Shown here: positions 52,070 to 52,820 of the stretch, piece by piece | Numbering within the stretch: the first letter of the stretch is position 1 | Layout: each line of letters starts with the position of its first letter | Source: Accumulibacter sp. | GTDB lineage: Bacteria > Pseudomonadota > Gammaproteobacteria > Burkholderiales > Rhodocyclaceae | Length of the DNA stretch: 52,820 bases | NCBI RefSeq assembly: GCF_023806635.1 | Contig: NZ_JAMTDQ010000109.1 | Span: 1 to 52,820, forward strand | Direction: 5' to 3' | Notes under the pieces: model-generated | What the model was told of the DNA's origin: nothing | What the model saw: the letters and a program-made list of their open reading frames with translations, nothing else | Database searches by the model: none | Position numbers and translations under genes: made by a program

Positions 52070-52820
52070 TCAGCCGCCGAAGCTGATGGCGACGACCTCC
52101 ATCAGCGCCGCAGCGGTCTCCTCGTCGTCGGTCAGCGGCTCGACGAGCGCGGCGCGACAGGCATCCGTCGCGCACATCCCGGACTGCATCAGCTTGCCGG
52201 CATAGACCAGCAGGCGGGTACTGGCGACTTCCTCGATGTCGATGTCCTGCAGCGCGCGCAGGCGGTTGCCGAGGTCGACCAGCTGGCGGGCGACGAAGAT
52301 CGCGCAACCGCTCTCGCGGGCGACGATCGCCACCTCGCGCAGCGCCGCCGGGAAGTCGAAGCGCAGGCTGACGAAGCGCTGGCGGGTCGAGGGCTTCATG
52401 CCCTTCAATAGGTTCTGGTAGCCGGGATTGTAGGAAACGACGAGCATGAAGGACGGCGGCGCCGGCAGAACCTCGCCGGTGCGATCGATCGGCAACTCGC
52501 GCCGATGGTCGGCGAGCGGATGGATGACGACGGTGGTGTCCTTGCGCGCCTCGACCACCTCGTCGAGATAGCAGATGCCGCCGGCGCGAACGGCGCGCGT
52601 CAGCGGGCCGTCGCACCAGCGCGTCTCGCCCGCCTCGATCAGGTGACGGCCGATCAGATCGGCGGCAGCGAGGTCGTCGTGACAGGAAACGGTGAACAGC
52701 GGCAGACCCAGCCGCGCGGCCATGTATTCGACGAAACGCGTCTTGCCGACGCCGGTCGGCCCCTTGAGTGTTACGTCTTCCTCTCCCAGAGGGCTGAGGC
52801 GCTCGCTCATCCCGCGAACG
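52070..52820 (-). CDS. norQ: Nitric oxide reductase activation ATPase NorQ (partial, cut by window edge)
   Basis: A MoxR-class AAA+ ATPase that, with NorD, activates nitric oxide reductase. Walker A is GPTGVGKT, Walker B is GGICYLDEVVEAR, sensor 1 is VVSYNPGYQNL and the following LKGMKPSTRQRFVSLRFDFP is typical of NorQ/CbbQ. An ATG at 52808-52810 is in frame, but the codons before it (V-R-G) remain open to the edge. NorQ proteins have about 20 further residues before LKGPTG, so the true start is probably outside. norC/norB are expected beyond the right edge. Confidence 0.88.
   Translation of the reverse strand, partial: VRGMSERLSPLGEEDVTLKGPTGVGKTRFVEYMAARLGLPLFTVSCHDDLAAADLIGRHLIEAGETRWCDGPLTRAVRAGGICYLDEVVEARKDTTVVIHPLADHRRELPIDRTGEVLPAPPSFMLVVSYNPGYQNLLKGMKPSTRQRFVSLRFDFPAALREVAIVARESGCAIFVARQLVDLGNRLRALQDIDIEEVASTRLLVYAGKLMQSGMCATDACRAALVEPLTDDEETAAALMEVVAISFGG

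Noticed and set aside
1-52820. CRISPR arrays, tRNA and rRNA genes, integrases, phage or plasmid genes
   Set aside because: No regularly spaced repeats, tRNA-like cloverleaf T-arm motifs, rRNA sequence or recombinase genes were recognised on reading through; the only mobile-type element is the MITE-like one.

Overview
The window is dense, G+C-rich chromosomal DNA. Gene content suggests a betaproteobacterium of the Rhodocyclales, perhaps near 'Candidatus Accumulibacter' or Dechloromonas. The clues are a CysB / CysI-DUF934 sulfate assimilation cluster, PEP-CTERM proteins next to exopolysaccharide (EPS) export genes, urease with a Urt urea transporter, and nor accessory genes. This placement is inference from gene content; no rRNA or tRNA gene is visible to confirm it.

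Layout. (1) 1-2250: two unrecognised minus-strand proteins (one phasin-like) and a frameshifted flavodoxin remnant. (2) 2251-10541: sulfate assimilation, with cysB divergent from tauE-cysI-DUF934-cysH-cysD-cysN, then a stand-alone carbonic anhydrase-like protein of the carboxysomal (CsoSCA) type. rlmB follows. (3) 11423-18291, minus strand: an EPS module reading PEP-CTERM protein, wecA-like, wzb, wza, wzc, headed by a consensus sigma-54 promoter at 18431-18447. (4) 18909-19853: an orphan TonB-like protein. (5) 19945-25589, minus strand: Uma2-like gene, then ureD-A-B-C-E-F-G. (6) 26545-29706: a large membrane GGDEF-EAL protein. (7) 29796-35493, minus strand: urtABCDE, with a consensus sigma-54 promoter and an NtrC-like site. 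(8) 35813-40615: a terminator, a PEP-CTERM remnant, an SPFH protein, an Ada-like methyltransferase with a transporter remnant behind it, and small envelope or unknown proteins. (9) 40712-43249, minus strand: a bufferin-type metallophore cluster (precursor, DUF692, DUF2063, DoxX). (10) 43655-47072: flavodoxin, pirin, a 141-bp MITE-like element, a DODA-type dioxygenase and a divergent LysR regulator. (11) 47402-52820: a second PEP-CTERM protein, an orphan RegA/PrrA-like response regulator, and norD, a polyferredoxin and norQ (cut by the window end).

How the parts fit. Urease and Urt together take up and hydrolyse urea, and the sigma-54/NtrC signals at urtA point to nitrogen control. A separate sigma-54 promoter heads the PEP-CTERM/EPS module, which fits RpoN control of floc or biofilm matrix. 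The sulfate genes take sulfate via APS directly to sulfite and sulfide. The nor accessory genes imply that a nitric oxide reductase lies just beyond the right edge, next to a redox-type response regulator. The best candidates for unusual biology are the bufferin cluster, the CsoSCA-like protein without a carboxysome, the polyferredoxin between norQ and norD, and the Uma2 gene coupled to ureD.
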